A stretch of DNA of 64,000 nt from JACVRW01 sp963835705. GTDB taxonomy: Bacteria > Actinomycetota > Thermoleophilia > Solirubrobacterales > Thermoleophilaceae. Location of the stretch: assembly GCA_963835705.1 (NCBI GenBank), contig CAWIGR010000012.1, positions 256,680-320,679 on the forward strand. The letters are read 5' to 3'. Made by a program: the position numbers and the translations under genes. Positions 36,306-45,402 of the stretch are shown in pieces (position 1 is the first letter of the stretch; every line of letters begins with the position of its first letter). The notes beneath the pieces were generated by a model. That model saw only the letters and a program-made list of their open reading frames with translations, searched no databases and was not told the origin of the DNA.

Positions 36306-37587
36306 GCTTTCTCTTTGAAGGAGGGCCGGCTGTCAAGGGTGGCGGGGCTCGGTCTTGGGTGCTCCCGGCTGGGTGGAGCGGGGGGCTCATTTCTCTTTCG
36401 GCGCTGGTTGCGCAGATTGTTCGTGGGAGCTGTCTCGGCTTCTCAATTCCATGCGGGGCCGTCAGGCGGCCAGAAAGCAGCGGGAGCTTGCCGAGACGTC
36501 GGTGCCGCTCGACTGTGAGCGGGCGGGTTTGAAGGGTTGGTGGCGGTTGAGGATGTGCCAGCAGGCGATCAGGATCTTGCGTGCGACGGCGGACTTGGCG
36601 GGGTTCTTGCCGGCGCGCTGGGCGATGCCGGCTGTAGAGCTGGTGCCAGGGGTTGGTCGGCCGCCAGGCGGCGTGGGCGGCTTCGACAGCGGCCCAGCGC
36701 AGCGTGCGCGATCCCGCCTTCGAGAGCGCGCCGGTGCGGGACCGCTCGCCGGACTGGTGCACGCGCGGCGCGAGACCGGCGTAGCCGATCAGCTTGCGCG
36801 GCGTCGCGAACCGGGCGACGTCGCCGATCTCGCTCGCCAAGGTCAGCCCGAGCAGGTCACCGACGCCGGGGATCGTCTTGAGCAGCACGACCCGCTCGCT
36901 CGTCTACGGCCGCCTGGCGCAGCTCGCGTTCGAGTGGCGCGACGCGCTCGTCGAGCAAATCGATCACCGCCAGCGCCTCGGCGATCGAGCGCCGCCACGT
37001 CTCGTCGACGCCGCGTTCGGCGAGCAGCTCCATCGCGTCCGGCTGCGCGCAGCCGCTCGAGCGAGATCCGCAGTCCCCACTGCGTCAGCAGGCCGAAGAT
37101 CCGGTTCATCGCCGACGCGCGCAACCGGACGAGGTGCATCCGCCGCCGCAGTTGCTCGCGCAGCGCCCGCTCCTCGAGCGACGGCAGCCAGAGCGCCGGC
37201 ACCAAGTCGCGGCGGCAGAGCTCGGCAAGCACCCGCGCGTCGACCTTGTCGGTCTTGCAGGCCAGCGGCGCGACGTCGCGGACCTTGCGCGCGTGCGCGA
37301 CCTGCACCTCGCCAGCCGGCCGCCGCCAGCTGATCGTGGACCCAGACCGCGCCGCTCATCATCTCGACGCACGCTCGGACATCGATGCCGAGCTTCAGAA
37401 CGAGCCTGGCGAGCCCGTCCTCGTCGGCCAGCAACGACCCCCTCGCCGCCGATCGCACCGCCCTCGCCAAGCGCACACCACGCCGCCCGTCGATACGCCC
37501 AATCGATCCCGACATACTGCATCGCAGGGCCTCCCTTCGCGGGTTGAGCTACAGACCAACGCTCAGTCTGCTGGGAGGCCCTCCTTC
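36306..37587 (-). mobile_element. IS110/IS1111-type element, copy 1 (decayed)
   Basis: Bounded by subterminal inverted repeats GAAGGAGGGCC (36317-36327) and GGCCCTCCTTC (37577-37587), the same as copy 2 at 40176-41451, in the opposite orientation. Identity with copy 2 continues outside the right-end repeat (AAAGAGAAAGC). Non-coding right end of about 165 nt. The two copies flank the M1 peptidase region. Confidence 0.85.
36472..37522 (-). pseudogene. IS110-family transposase, multiple frameshifts (copy 1)
   Basis: Starts MQYVGIDWAYRRAAWCALGE (DEDD RuvC-like N-terminus). Recognisable pieces lie in all three frames: DGLARLVLKLGIDVRACVEM, VAHARKVRDVAPLACKTDKV, LLKTIPGVGDLLGLTLASEI, GALSKAGSRTLRWAAVEAAH. 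At least four frame changes compared with the intact copy at 40241-41296, so it cannot make a full transposase. Confidence 0.85.
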
Positions 37588-37674
37588 ATGACATTCCATG
37601 CGAAGGAGCCGTTGCTGCTTAAGTGCCGCTTTGCGCGATAAGCGCAAGCGACGGCGCCACGCGTGAGACGCCTG

Positions 37675-37760
37675 CTCGTCGTCCAAAGCAGCAGCCGGTC
37701 CGTCCGGGCTCGGTGTTGGTGTCACGCGAAAGCGGAAGCGCTACCTGCAGTGGACGTCGA
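37675..37760 (+). repeat. Dispersed intergenic repeat, copy D
   Basis: CGTCCAAAGCAGCAGCCGGT followed by GTGTTGGTGTCACGCGAAAG; same order as 27426-27485. Located just outside IS1111-type copy 1. Confidence 0.6.
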
Positions 37761-37912
37761 CAGGCCAGATCTCGCAGGTAGCGGACCCCCAGGTCGCCAC
37801 TTACGCAGACGACCCCTTGCGGAGACGGGTTTCTGTCTCTTGACCTGGAGTGGTTGGAGTGGTAGGCCACGCGGTACAGGCACCTGGACCCGCGCTGTAG
37901 AAGGAGATGCCC

Positions 37913-39523
37913 ATGAGGCTCCGCCGTCGCCCTCTCCGCCGACCGTCTAGTACCGGCGCCTTAAGCACGCCCGTGGTCTTCAGCGGATCGCTTGCGGCTC
38001 TCGTGCTCGCCCTCTGCTTGGTCTTCACCGCCGCGCCTGCCAGGGCGGGCGAGTCACCGTCGGCCGGCGCCGCGGAGATTGGCGACCGGCTCTTCCCCGG
38101 CCTCGGCAACGGGGGCTACGACGTCCTGCACTATCACCTCGACCTGCGCTACGCGACGAGCGATCCTGCCCAGCCGATCGACGGCACGGCCAGGATCGTG
38201 GCGCGCGCGACTCAGGCGCTTTCGAGCTTCAACCTTGACTTCGGCGGCGACAGCCTGGGCGCGGTCTCCGTCAACCGGCGGGCGGCCGTCTGGACGCGCG
38301 ACGGGGAGGAGCTGGTCGTGACCCCGAAGCGCCCGATTCGCGCAGGCCGTGTCTTCGTCGTCCGGGTGTCGAACTTCACCTCCACGCCGACCGTGCCGAA
38401 TCCGCAGGACTTCTCGACCAGCGCGTTCTTCATCACACCGGACGGCTCGGCCACCGCGCCGCAGCCCGACCTGGCCCATCGCATTTTCCCCTCCAACGAC
38501 CATCCACGCGATAAGGCCAGCTTTACGTTCCGGTTCGACGTTCCGGCCGGCACAGATGCTGTCGCCAACGGAGTGCTCCTGGATCACAAGATTGACGGCG
38601 AGCGCAGCACCTGGACCTATCTCCAGCGCCAGCCGCTGGCGACCCAGCTCGTTCAGCTCGCGGTCGGCGATTGGGACTTCATCTCACGCGGTCGACATCG
38701 CGGCGTGCGGTTCCGCGACATCATCGCGCCCAGCCTGACCGCTGTCATAGGTCCGCTGCTGGCGGTCGAGCTCGGCCACCTGGACTGGCTGGAGCCGCAC
38801 GCCGGCCGTTACCCGTTCGACGTGTACGGCTCGCTGGTGGTCGACGCGGAGCTCGGCTTCGCCCTCGAGACGCAGACGTTGTCGATTTTCGACCGGGTGT
38901 GGTTCACGGACTTCCCGCAGGGCCTATGGGATCCCGTGATGCTGCATGAGCTCACGCACCAGTGGTACGGCGACAGCGTCTCGGTCTGGGAGTGGAGCGA
39001 CCTGTGGCTCAGTGAGGGACACGCGAGCTGGTACGAGTTTCTCTACGCAGAAGAGAAGGGCTTCCTCGCGGAGGACACGCTCAACTATCCGGATCCGGTC
39101 GGCTACTCGGACTTCGACGACCTGATGCGCGCGGTGTACGCTCACGGCGACGAATGGCGCGCACAGTTCGGCCCGGTCGCCCAGCCGGCCAGCGCCGACA
39201 CGCTCTTCAGCCCGAACGTCTACCAAGGCGGCGCCCTGGTGCTCTACGCCTTGCGTCAGACGATCGGCGTGGAAGCGTTCGAGCGGCTCGAGCGGGCGTG
39301 GACGGACCGCTACGGCGGTCAGTCAGCCAGCACCGCCGACTTCATCGCCCTCGCCTCGCGGGTCGCGGGCCGCGACCTGACCGCGTTCCTTGAGGAATGG
39401 CTCTACGGCACGACGACGCCGCCCATGCCGGGTCACCCGGACTGGACGGTGAATCCGGTAGAGCAGCCGGCCCCCATGGCGAGCTCGTTCAAGGCCGGCG
39501 GGCGACCCAACGTCCACCGCTGA
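37913..39523 (+). CDS. Secreted M1-family metallopeptidase
   Basis: 536 residues, exported: signal SGSLAALVLALCLVFTAAPA-type, N-terminal saddle domain (DVLHYHLDLRYATSDPAQPI), exopeptidase-recognition segment ELGFALETQTLS, catalytic zinc motif LHELTHQWYGDSVSVWEWSD with downstream glutamate LWLSEG, and a short helical C-terminal domain. All zinc ligands are present. ATG 37913 is chosen: AAGGAG lies 6 nt upstream (the ATG at 37907 directly abuts it). Sits alone between two inverted IS1111-type copies and so may be cargo of that pair. Confidence 0.93.
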   Translation: MRLRRRPLRRPSSTGALSTPVVFSGSLAALVLALCLVFTAAPARAGESPSAGAAEIGDRLFPGLGNGGYDVLHYHLDLRYATSDPAQPIDGTARIVARATQALSSFNLDFGGDSLGAVSVNRRAAVWTRDGEELVVTPKRPIRAGRVFVVRVSNFTSTPTVPNPQDFSTSAFFITPDGSATAPQPDLAHRIFPSNDHPRDKASFTFRFDVPAGTDAVANGVLLDHKIDGERSTWTYLQRQPLATQLVQLAVGDWDFISRGRHRGVRFRDIIAPSLTAVIGPLLAVELGHLDWLEPHAGRYPFDVYGSLVVDAELGFALETQTLSIFDRVWFTDFPQGLWDPVMLHELTHQWYGDSVSVWEWSDLWLSEGHASWYEFLYAEEKGFLAEDTLNYPDPVGYSDFDDLMRAVYAHGDEWRAQFGPVAQPASADTLFSPNVYQGGALVLYALRQTIGVEAFERLERAWTDRYGGQSASTADFIALASRVAGRDLTAFLEEWLYGTTTPPMPGHPDWTVNPVEQPAPMASSFKAGGRPNVHR

Positions 39524-39537
39524 ACCGCTCCATGATG

Positions 39538-39563
39538 CGCCCGCCGGCCATGACCGGCGGGCG
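39538..39563 (+). terminator. Strong hairpin after the M1 peptidase gene
   Basis: CGCCCGCCGG-ccatga-CCGGCGGGCG, perfect 10-bp stem, 15 nt downstream of the stop codon. No T-run. Confidence 0.65.
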
Positions 39564-40161
39564 CCGCCCGAGCCGCTGTCGGCTGCTCGGCGATCCGTGG
39601 GGAAGTGCGGGCGGCCGCACCGGCTCCTCCAGCCTGGCATCAGCAACGGGCCGCCTTCCGACTGCAGACGCTCCCGACGGTCTGAAATGCGTTCTGATAT
39701 GTGGCTGGAAGGAATCAACGTAGCCCTAGGCGCCTACGGCGCAAGAAGCTTGTCGATAACTTGCGCGCCCGCTCGACGCGTCGGTGGCATCCGGACGACT
39801 TCGTGGAACCCTTCGGCACCACTCGGGCCAAGGCCTACCTACTCGGCACCGGTAGACGGACCAGCGGCCGGCCGACCGAGAAGCGCGCGCCACCGGCTCT
39901 GAGCCACCTACTGCTCTCGCTCTTTCCGCGCGGGGGCGCGTGAGGCTATCGACCGCGGGCCCAGAGTGCCGCAACCGCCCGGATGGACCTACTGGAGAGG
40001 CGGCTCGCGTTGCGGCGCCACTGAGTGCTTGCTCCATTCCAAGCCGCGAGCCTCACTCGGCGGTAGGCATCCAAGAGCGCAGGGCCAGCACCTTCGGGCA
40101 AGGTCACAATGCGCGAACAGGACCAGTAACGGCGCCCACACGATCCGCGGACTGCCGCCTT
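39564..40161. other. Intergenic DNA left of IS1111-type copy 2
   Basis: A short frame at 39701-39943 (RSPRRLRRKKLVDNLRARST) is basic and unrecognised; no ribosome site of note. The last 30 nt (CGCGGACTGCCGCCTTGCAT) match dispersed repeat copy C at 43150-43169. Confidence 0.35.
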
Positions 40162-40240
40162 GCATGGAATGTCGTGAAGGAGGGCCTCCCAGCAGACTGA
40201 GTGTTGGTCTGTAGATCAACCCGCGAGGGGAGGCCCCGCT

Positions 40241-41296
40241 ATGCAGTATGTCGGGCTTGACTGGGCGTATCGACGGGCGTCGTGGTGTGCGCTGGGGGAG
40301 GGCGGCGCGATCGCCGGCGAGGGTGTGGTGCCGGCGGACGCGGACGGTCTCGCGCGGCTCGTTCTGACGCTCGGCACGGATGTGTGGGCGTGCGTGGAGA
40401 TGATGAGCGGCGCGGCCTGGGTCCGCGACCAGCTGTCCGCGGCCGGCTGGAGGGTGCAGGTCGCGCATGCGCGCAAGGTTCGTGACGTGGCGCCGCTCGC
40501 TTGCAAGACCGACAGGGTCGACGCGCGCGTGCTCGCCGAACTCTGTCGCCGCGACCTAGTGCCGTCGTTGTGGGTGCCGTCGCTCGATGAGCGGGCGCTG
40601 CGCGAGCGGCTGCGCCGGCGGATGCACCTGGTCCGCCTGCGGGCGTCGGCGATGAACCGGATCTTCGGGCTGCTCACCCAGTGGGGGCCGCGCATCTCGC
40701 TCGACCGGCTGCGCGCCGACGACGCGATGCAAGTGCTTGCCGACCGCGGCGTCGAGGAGACCTGGCGCCGCTCGATCGCCGAGGCGCTTGCCGTCATCGA
40801 GCTGTTCGACGAGCGCCTCGTCCCGCTCGAGCGCGAGCTGCGCCAGACCGCGAAAGCCGACGCGCGCGTCGTGCTGCTGAAGACGATCCCCGGCGTCGGT
40901 GACCTGCTCGGCTTGACGCTCGCCAGCGAGATCGGCGACGTCAGCCGCTTCTCCACGCCGCGCAAGCTGATCGGCTACGCCGGCCTCGCTCCGCGCGTCA
41001 ACCAGTCCGGCGACCGCTCACGCACAGGAGCGCTGTCGAAAGCCGGATCGCGCACGCTGCGCTGGGCCGCCGTCGAAGCGGCACACGCCGCTTGGAGGCC
41101 GACCTACCCCTGGCACCAGCACTACAGCGAGCTCGTCAAGCGCGCCGGCAAGAACCCCGCCAAGTCCTCGGTCGCCCGGAAGATCCTCACTGCCTGCTGG
41201 CACATCCTCAACCGCCAACAACCTTTCAAGCCCGCCCGCTCCCAGACGAGCGGCCCCGACCTCTCGGCAAGCTCCAGCTGCTTTCTGGCCGCCTGA
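40241..41296 (+). CDS. IS110-family transposase (IS1111-like)
   Basis: 351 residues: N-terminal DEDD/RuvC-like nuclease (MQYVGLDWAYRRASWCALGE, TDRVDARVLAELCRRDLVPS), coiled-coil linker, C-terminal transposase_20 domain (LLKTIPGVGDLLGLTLASEI, GYAGLAPRVNQSGDRSRTGA, SKAGSRTLRWAAVEAAHAAW). In this family the C-terminal domain contributes a serine nucleophile, here probably in the SRTG/LSKAGSRTLR region. Excises and inserts the element without a target duplication. Intact, unlike copy 1. Confidence 0.93.
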   Translation: MQYVGLDWAYRRASWCALGEGGAIAGEGVVPADADGLARLVLTLGTDVWACVEMMSGAAWVRDQLSAAGWRVQVAHARKVRDVAPLACKTDRVDARVLAELCRRDLVPSLWVPSLDERALRERLRRRMHLVRLRASAMNRIFGLLTQWGPRISLDRLRADDAMQVLADRGVEETWRRSIAEALAVIELFDERLVPLERELRQTAKADARVVLLKTIPGVGDLLGLTLASEIGDVSRFSTPRKLIGYAGLAPRVNQSGDRSRTGALSKAGSRTLRWAAVEAAHAAWRPTYPWHQHYSELVKRAGKNPAKSSVARKILTACWHILNRQQPFKPARSQTSGPDLSASSSCFLAA

Positions 41297-41440
41297 CGGC
41301 CCCGCATGGAATTGAGAAGCCGAGACAGCTCCCACGAACAATCTGCGCCACCAGCGCCGAAAGAGAAATGAGCGACCCGCTCACCTCAGACGGGAGCACC
41401 AACGACCGCGCGCCGCCAGCTTGACAGCCGGCCCTCCTTC
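41297..41440 (+). ncRNA. Candidate bridge RNA region of the IS1111-type element
   Basis: Non-coding right end after the transposase stop. Contains GCATGGAAT (41304-41312), identical to the 9-mer at the left flank of the element (40162-40170), and the same pair occurs in copy 1. A guide in a bridge RNA is expected to share sequence with one strand of target or donor ends. RNA production and loop structure are inferred, not shown. Confidence 0.45.
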
Positions 41441-41451
41441 AAAGAGAAAGC

Positions 41452-41764
41452 AGGAGCGCGCGCTCGGCTATTTTGGACTCGGAGCCGATGCTGCTCTCTG
41501 AGCGGGTCCGCCGGTCCCGTCTGGCCAGGAGGGAGCGCGAGCACATCCTTGACTTTCCCCCCCGGAAGAGGAGAGTGGGTCCCGCCTCGAGGCAGCGTTC
41601 TCGGTCGGGATTGACCGAGGGGGCGACTAGGAAGGCGGGCTCGTGCTGATTCCCGCAGCCCAGGCTGCGCAGCGTCGACGTTCTAGCCGTCGTTGGCGCG
41701 CACTGCACGGATCGGTGAGCCCGGCGTCGCCCTGTTATGGCGCGCCCGACCGACGGAGGTCAAC
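41452..41764. other. Intergenic stretch right of IS1111-type copy 2
   Basis: No gene supported; ORFs on the minus strand are unrecognised. CGGAGG at 41754-41759 is the ribosome site of the next gene. Confidence 0.35.
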
Positions 41765-42241
41765 ATGAGCACTGGCGAGAGCACCGGTAACTCGACGGAG
41801 GTCCCGGAAGTGGGGACGATCGACATGAAGCTCGAGGTGGTGACGTTGCCCGTCTCCGACGTCGATCGGGCAAAGAGCTTCTACCAGAGCCTCGGATGGC
41901 GGCTGGACGCAGACCTGGCCGCCGGCGACGACTTCCGAGCGGTGCAGTTCACGCCGCCCCGCTCGCAGTGCTCGATCCACTTCGGCACGGGCATCACCAC
42001 AGACGAGCCTGGCTCGCTTCAGGGTTTGGAGCTGGTGGTCGAGGACATCGACGCCGCCCGGGCCGATCTCATCAGCCGCGGCGTGGACGTCAGCGAGGTG
42101 TTCGAGCAGCGGCCCCCGGGCCTCGAGTCGGTACCAGGGCGCTCGTATTTCGCGCTCGCGTCGTTCAGCGATCCGGATGGCAACGGCTGGCTGCTCCAAG
42201 AGGTCACAACCCGGCTCCCCGGCCGGGAATGGGAGGACTGA
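41765..42241 (+). CDS. VOC-family (glyoxalase/bleomycin-resistance fold) protein
   Basis: 158 residues. One VOC beta-alpha-beta-beta-beta pair of modules: KLEVVTLPVSDVDRAKSFYQ, SLGWRLDADLAAGDDFRAVQ, LQGLELVVEDIDAARADLIS, FASFSDPDGNGWLLQEVTTR-type ending with the metal-binding Glu. A leading about 20-residue Ser/Thr extension is unusual. RBS CGGAGG. Substrate unknown. Its stop lies one base before the ATG of the next gene, so the two are an operon. Confidence 0.88.
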   Translation: MSTGESTGNSTEVPEVGTIDMKLEVVTLPVSDVDRAKSFYQSLGWRLDADLAAGDDFRAVQFTPPRSQCSIHFGTGITTDEPGSLQGLELVVEDIDAARADLISRGVDVSEVFEQRPPGLESVPGRSYFALASFSDPDGNGWLLQEVTTRLPGREWED

Positions 42242-42242
42242 G

Positions 42243-42443
42243 ATGGACGTCGCTTCGCTGGCCGAGCTGTTGCACGAGACGGCCGAGCACCACGACCGCT
42301 TCGAGAAGGCCGCGCCACCGCACGACTGGTGGGACTGGTACGCCGCCTACCTGAGCGCGCGCGAGCAGGGGAGCAGCCCGGACGAGGCCGACGCGGCCGC
42401 CGACCGCTACATGGCGGAGGTCAAGCACGTCGTCGCCGGGTGA
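42243..42443 (+). CDS. Small conserved protein coupled to the VOC gene
   Basis: 66 residues: LLHETAEHHDRFEKAAPPHD, WWDWYAAYLSAREQGSSPDE. A compact helical protein with a HH-DxWDWY aromatic motif; I recall similar small proteins beside VOC genes in soil actinomycetes, which suggests a joint role, but none is defined. Starts 1 nt after the VOC stop. Confidence 0.7.
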   Translation: MDVASLAELLHETAEHHDRFEKAAPPHDWWDWYAAYLSAREQGSSPDEADAAADRYMAEVKHVVAG

Positions 42444-42564
42444 CCCTGGCACTCGTCGCATGACCGGAGGCCCGGCACCCGGCCGGGTCTCCGGTGAAGC
42501 CGAAGCATCGTCGCTCATACGCTCGGCTCCACGCTCGGTTCGGCATCGGTGCACCGAGCGCGCT

Positions 42565-42672
42565 GTCGCTTTGGACGAAAGCCGCTAGTCCGCAGCCCGC
42601 TAACGCCTTGCATGGATACCAGCCTCCGCTCGGCCGCGACCTCGCAAGCAGCCGACTGCGAAAGCGAAGCTG
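42565..42672 (+). repeat. Dispersed intergenic repeat, copy B
   Basis: GCTTTGGACGAAAGCCGCTA followed by CCTTGCATGGATACCAGCCT. Aligns with the inverse of 27330-27440 over about 90 nt. Sits between the VOC operon and the next gene. Confidence 0.65.
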
Positions 42673-42706
42673 TTCGAGCGGGCAGTGTGTTCGTAGGCTT
42701 ACGACA

Positions 42707-43054
42707 GTGAAGGAGCCTGCGCCGGAGATCCTCCGCAAAGGTGCCGTCGTCCACATCGCCGGCGAGCCTCACAACGGTTCAGCGGCTGCTTCCGCCTATG
42801 CAATTGCGTTCGTCGACCTTCGGTTCGACGACGGACATGTGGAGCGCTGGCTTGGCAGTGGTTCGCTTCGGGACGATCCGTCGGATCCGGTGCCTTACTC
42901 CAAACTGGTTGCGTGGGGCGCCGACGTCGCCGCCGAACACTCGATGGACGCCGACCTCGGAATGTCGTTCTCCAACGTCAATCGGCAAGCGCTCTCTGAT
43001 GCGCCGATCGAGATCGTGTTCCAGTGGAGAGCGAAGTTGCCTGCGTTTGACTAG
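42707..43054 (+). CDS. Hypothetical protein
   Basis: 115 residues from GTG 42707: HIAGEPHNGSAAASAYAIAF, VDLRFDDGHVERWLGSGSLR, LGMSFSNVNRQALSDAPIEI. Two beta strands followed by a DGHVERWLG motif; no known family. A related fragment (FLDLRFADGHVEHWLGPG) occurs at 51345-51400, so a small paralogous group exists. Function unknown. Confidence 0.6.
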   Translation: MKEPAPEILRKGAVVHIAGEPHNGSAAASAYAIAFVDLRFDDGHVERWLGSGSLRDDPSDPVPYSKLVAWGADVAAEHSMDADLGMSFSNVNRQALSDAPIEIVFQWRAKLPAFD

Positions 43055-43147
43055 CCTCGCCCGCTACGGCGCGGCCGGAGGTGCTCACGTCGTCAGTCAG
43101 CAAAGCGAAGCGCCGCCGAGGTCGTCGACGGCCCATACCGGAAGCGA

Positions 43148-43240
43148 CCCGCGGACTGCTGCTTTGCATGGAAACCGGCACTGAGTGCAGGCCTGCGGCC
43201 GCTAGTGCTTCCAGGCGAAAGCAGCAGTCAGGGCGGGCCG
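43148..43240 (+). repeat. Dispersed intergenic repeat, copy C
   Basis: CGCGGACTGCTGCTTTGCAT ... CCAGGCGAAAGCAGCAGTCA. Its left end matches the left flank of IS1111-type copy 2 (40147-40169); its right end matches copy F at 46905-46920. Confidence 0.6.
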
Positions 43241-43330
43241 GGCATCTCGTGCTCGGCCGTGCCGGTGCCGTAGAGGACCGCTTCGCGGCGCCTCTACGCC
43301 CCGTTGTTGCTGCGTTAGGCTTTCCGGCGG

Positions 43331-44218
43331 ATGAGACGCGTTGCGCTCGCCCTGGTGATTCTGGCTCTGACGGCCTCCAGCGCTGCGGCTCAGGCGCCGA
43401 ACGGTTCATCGACGGGTGACCGTGTGGTGATCACCGGTCCGGTCACGATCGACCGCGGCGAGACCGCCGACGATGTGGTGGTGATCGACGGTGACGTGTC
43501 AGTGGCGGGCAGGGTCCGCGGGGACCTTGTCGTGGTGAGCGGCAAGCTGAGGATCTCCGGGACAGTGGACGGAGACGCGGTGGCCGTCGCCGACCGTGCG
43601 ACGCTCGCGTCCGGCGCCCGCGTCGAGGGGGACCTCATCTACGGCGACGAGCGGCCGGTGGTGCCCGCCGGAGCGACGGTCGAAGGCGATATCGACCGCG
43701 TGAGCGTCGACGAGATCACCGACCCAGGCGGCTTTATCGGAGCGGCCGCGCTGTGGGTCGCCGTTTCCGTGTCCGCGCTGATTCTCGGGCTGCTGCTCCT
43801 GTGGCTGGCGCCGCGGGCGCTGGAAGCCGCCTTCGCGGCGGCGAGCAACAGCATCGGCGCGACGATCGGTTGGGGTCTCCTGTTGTTCTTCGGCCTGCCG
43901 ATTCTCGCCGTGATCGCCCTCGTGACGCTCGTGGGAATTCCGCTAGGGGTGGCGTTGCTGCTCGCGCTGCTGCCGCTGTACGCAATCGGATACACCACGA
44001 GCGCTTGGCTTCTCGGCCGTCGCCTCCTCGGCCCGCCGCGCGGACGTGTGCTCGCCTTTCTCGCTGGGCTAGCCATCCTGCGTGTGCTGGCGATCATCCC
44101 CATCGTCGGCGGAATCGTGTGGTTCGCCGCCACGGTGGTCGGCCTCGGTGCATTGCTCGTCGCCACCTGGCGAGCGCGGCGCGACTACCCCGAGCGAGCC
44201 CGCCCCGCGCCGGCCTGA
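43331..44218 (+). CDS. Polymer-forming (bactofilin-like) domain with membrane region
   Basis: 295 residues: signal peptide (RRVALALVILALTASSAAAQ), right-handed beta-helix segment (GDVSVAGRVRGDLVVVSGKL, RISGTVDGDAVAVADRATLA; residues about 28-120) as in bactofilin/polymer-forming proteins, then four to five transmembrane helices (VSALILGLLLLWLAPRALEA, GWGLLLFFGLPILAVIALVT). An extracytoplasmic beta-helix attached to a membrane domain; possible role in envelope organisation. ATG 43331. No operon partner. Confidence 0.85.
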   Translation: MRRVALALVILALTASSAAAQAPNGSSTGDRVVITGPVTIDRGETADDVVVIDGDVSVAGRVRGDLVVVSGKLRISGTVDGDAVAVADRATLASGARVEGDLIYGDERPVVPAGATVEGDIDRVSVDEITDPGGFIGAAALWVAVSVSALILGLLLLWLAPRALEAAFAAASNSIGATIGWGLLLFFGLPILAVIALVTLVGIPLGVALLLALLPLYAIGYTTSAWLLGRRLLGPPRGRVLAFLAGLAILRVLAIIPIVGGIVWFAATVVGLGALLVATWRARRDYPERARPAPA

Positions 44219-44301
44219 ACGGCCTTCTCGGGAGCGAAGCGCCTCGAAGCGGTTTCCGTGGGCACGGGAGCCCGTCGCCGCGAGCCTGGGTCCCGCTCCC
44301 T

Positions 44302-44715
44302 CTAAGCGGCAGCGGGGATGGCGCCGATCTGCTGCAGCATCGACAGGAAGTCGGCGACGTTCCAACGCTCGGCGATCCGCCCGTCGCCCCCGAAGCGCAG
44401 GATCGTGATGACTTCCACCGAGATCGAGCGGTGGCTCGCCGCGACGCCCATGAGTTCGCCCTCGTGGGTTCCAGTGATGGTCAGGCGCGCCGCGGCCTGG
44501 TCGCCGGCCTCGAACGCGTCGCCGAGCGCGAGTCGGGCGTCCGGGACGGCCTCCCAGAACCCGGCGAAGAAGTCACCGAGGGTGGCCGCATCGTCGACTC
44601 CCTCCGGGAAGCCGTGGAGCTTCACGTCCGGGAGGTAGCCGGCCACGTACCGGTCCCGGTCATGCGCATTCCACGCGTCGACGGCGGCACCCAGGACGGC
44701 AAGGTTGGCAGCCAT
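44302..44715 (-). CDS. SnoaL-like (NTF2-fold) protein
   Basis: 137 residues: LGAAVDAWNAHDRDRYVAGY, LPDVKLHGFPEGVDDAATLG, ISVEVITILRFGGDGRIAER, WNVADFLSMLQQIG. Closest in style to ester-cyclase/SnoaL proteins (WNxxDxxxxLxQLG ending). ATG 44715, RBS GAGGAG. Function unknown; one of five in the window. Confidence 0.82.
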   Translation of the reverse strand: MAANLAVLGAAVDAWNAHDRDRYVAGYLPDVKLHGFPEGVDDAATLGDFFAGFWEAVPDARLALGDAFEAGDQAAARLTITGTHEGELMGVAASHRSISVEVITILRFGGDGRIAERWNVADFLSMLQQIGAIPAAA

Positions 44716-44809
44716 TTCGGGGTCTCCTCTGAGCGGGTTCGTGCGACGCTACTCCTTCCGTCAAGGAGCGGCAAGGTCGAATCGGGGCGCGGCCGCTCGC
44801 TTGTCGTGC

Positions 44810-44900
44810 AGCGACCCGTAGCTGCTGCTTTGAGGCAGAAGCGAGAGTGCCGGGCCGACGGACCCAGCTGTCGAGTTGGACAAGAAGCGGCACTCCGCAA
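44810..44900. repeat. Dispersed intergenic repeat, copy E
   Basis: CTGCTGCTTTGAGGCAGAAG followed by GAGTTGGACAAGAAGCGG; similar to the inverse of 24210-24330 (CTGCTGCTCGGAGGCAGAAG). Confidence 0.55.
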
Positions 44901-45030
44901 GGTGGGGCGGCCCGGTCCGGCGCTTTTTCGGCCGGTGGCCGACAGCGCCTCTTATTTTCCGGACCGATGCAGTGCAGACCTTTTTTTCCACAGCGAGGTA
45001 ACACTCCGCCTGTTCTGCTGACGTCCCAGG

Positions 45031-45402
45031 TTGGTACCCCACCCAAGCGGCCGGTGCGCACGCCGGTGGCAGCGCGGAGCATGGCTCCGGGCCGCGGCCG
45101 TCCTGCTCGTGGTGCTGGCCGTGGTGCCCGGTGCTGCTGAGGCAGTCACGCGGAAGCAGGCAGCGCGAGAGATGCGTGACTGCCTTCGATCCCACGACTG
45201 GCGAGCGCGTACCGTCGCCGGGATCGAGGTCCGAGCCCGGAGCCCTTGGCGGCGAAACCGGATCCCACACCGGGTGCGCTACTCGGTTGCGTTCAACGGG
45301 GCCGAGCCGCACGTGTTCCCGATCTCGGTGATCTACGGCACGCCGACTCGCAGCGAGCGCCGCACGCTACGCCGCTGCCAACGGAACGCGCTGCGCGACT
45401 GA
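45031..45402 (+). CDS. Small exported hypothetical protein
   Basis: 123 residues from TTG 45031 (no ATG/GTG gives a usable start). Signal-type segment LRAAAVLLVVLAVVPGAAEA, then a mature basic domain (KQAAREMRDCLRSHDWRART ... RYSVAFNGAEPHVFPISVIY ... RRTLRRCQRNALRD) with two cysteines that could pair. Function unknown. Confidence 0.55.
   Translation: MVPHPSGRCARRWQRGAWLRAAAVLLVVLAVVPGAAEAVTRKQAAREMRDCLRSHDWRARTVAGIEVRARSPWRRNRIPHRVRYSVAFNGAEPHVFPISVIYGTPTRSERRTLRRCQRNALRD

Larger units (their letters stand above)
40176..41451 (+). mobile_element. IS110/IS1111-type element, copy 2 (apparently intact)
   Basis: Subterminal inverted repeats GAAGGAGGGCC (40176-40186) and GGCCCTCCTTC (41430-41440); homology with copy 1 extends to about 41451. 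Short left end (about 55 nt before the ATG), one intact transposase gene, long right non-coding end (about 145 nt), the layout of the IS1111 subgroup in which the bridge RNA is expected from the right end. The left flank is a dispersed-repeat core. Confidence 0.88.
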
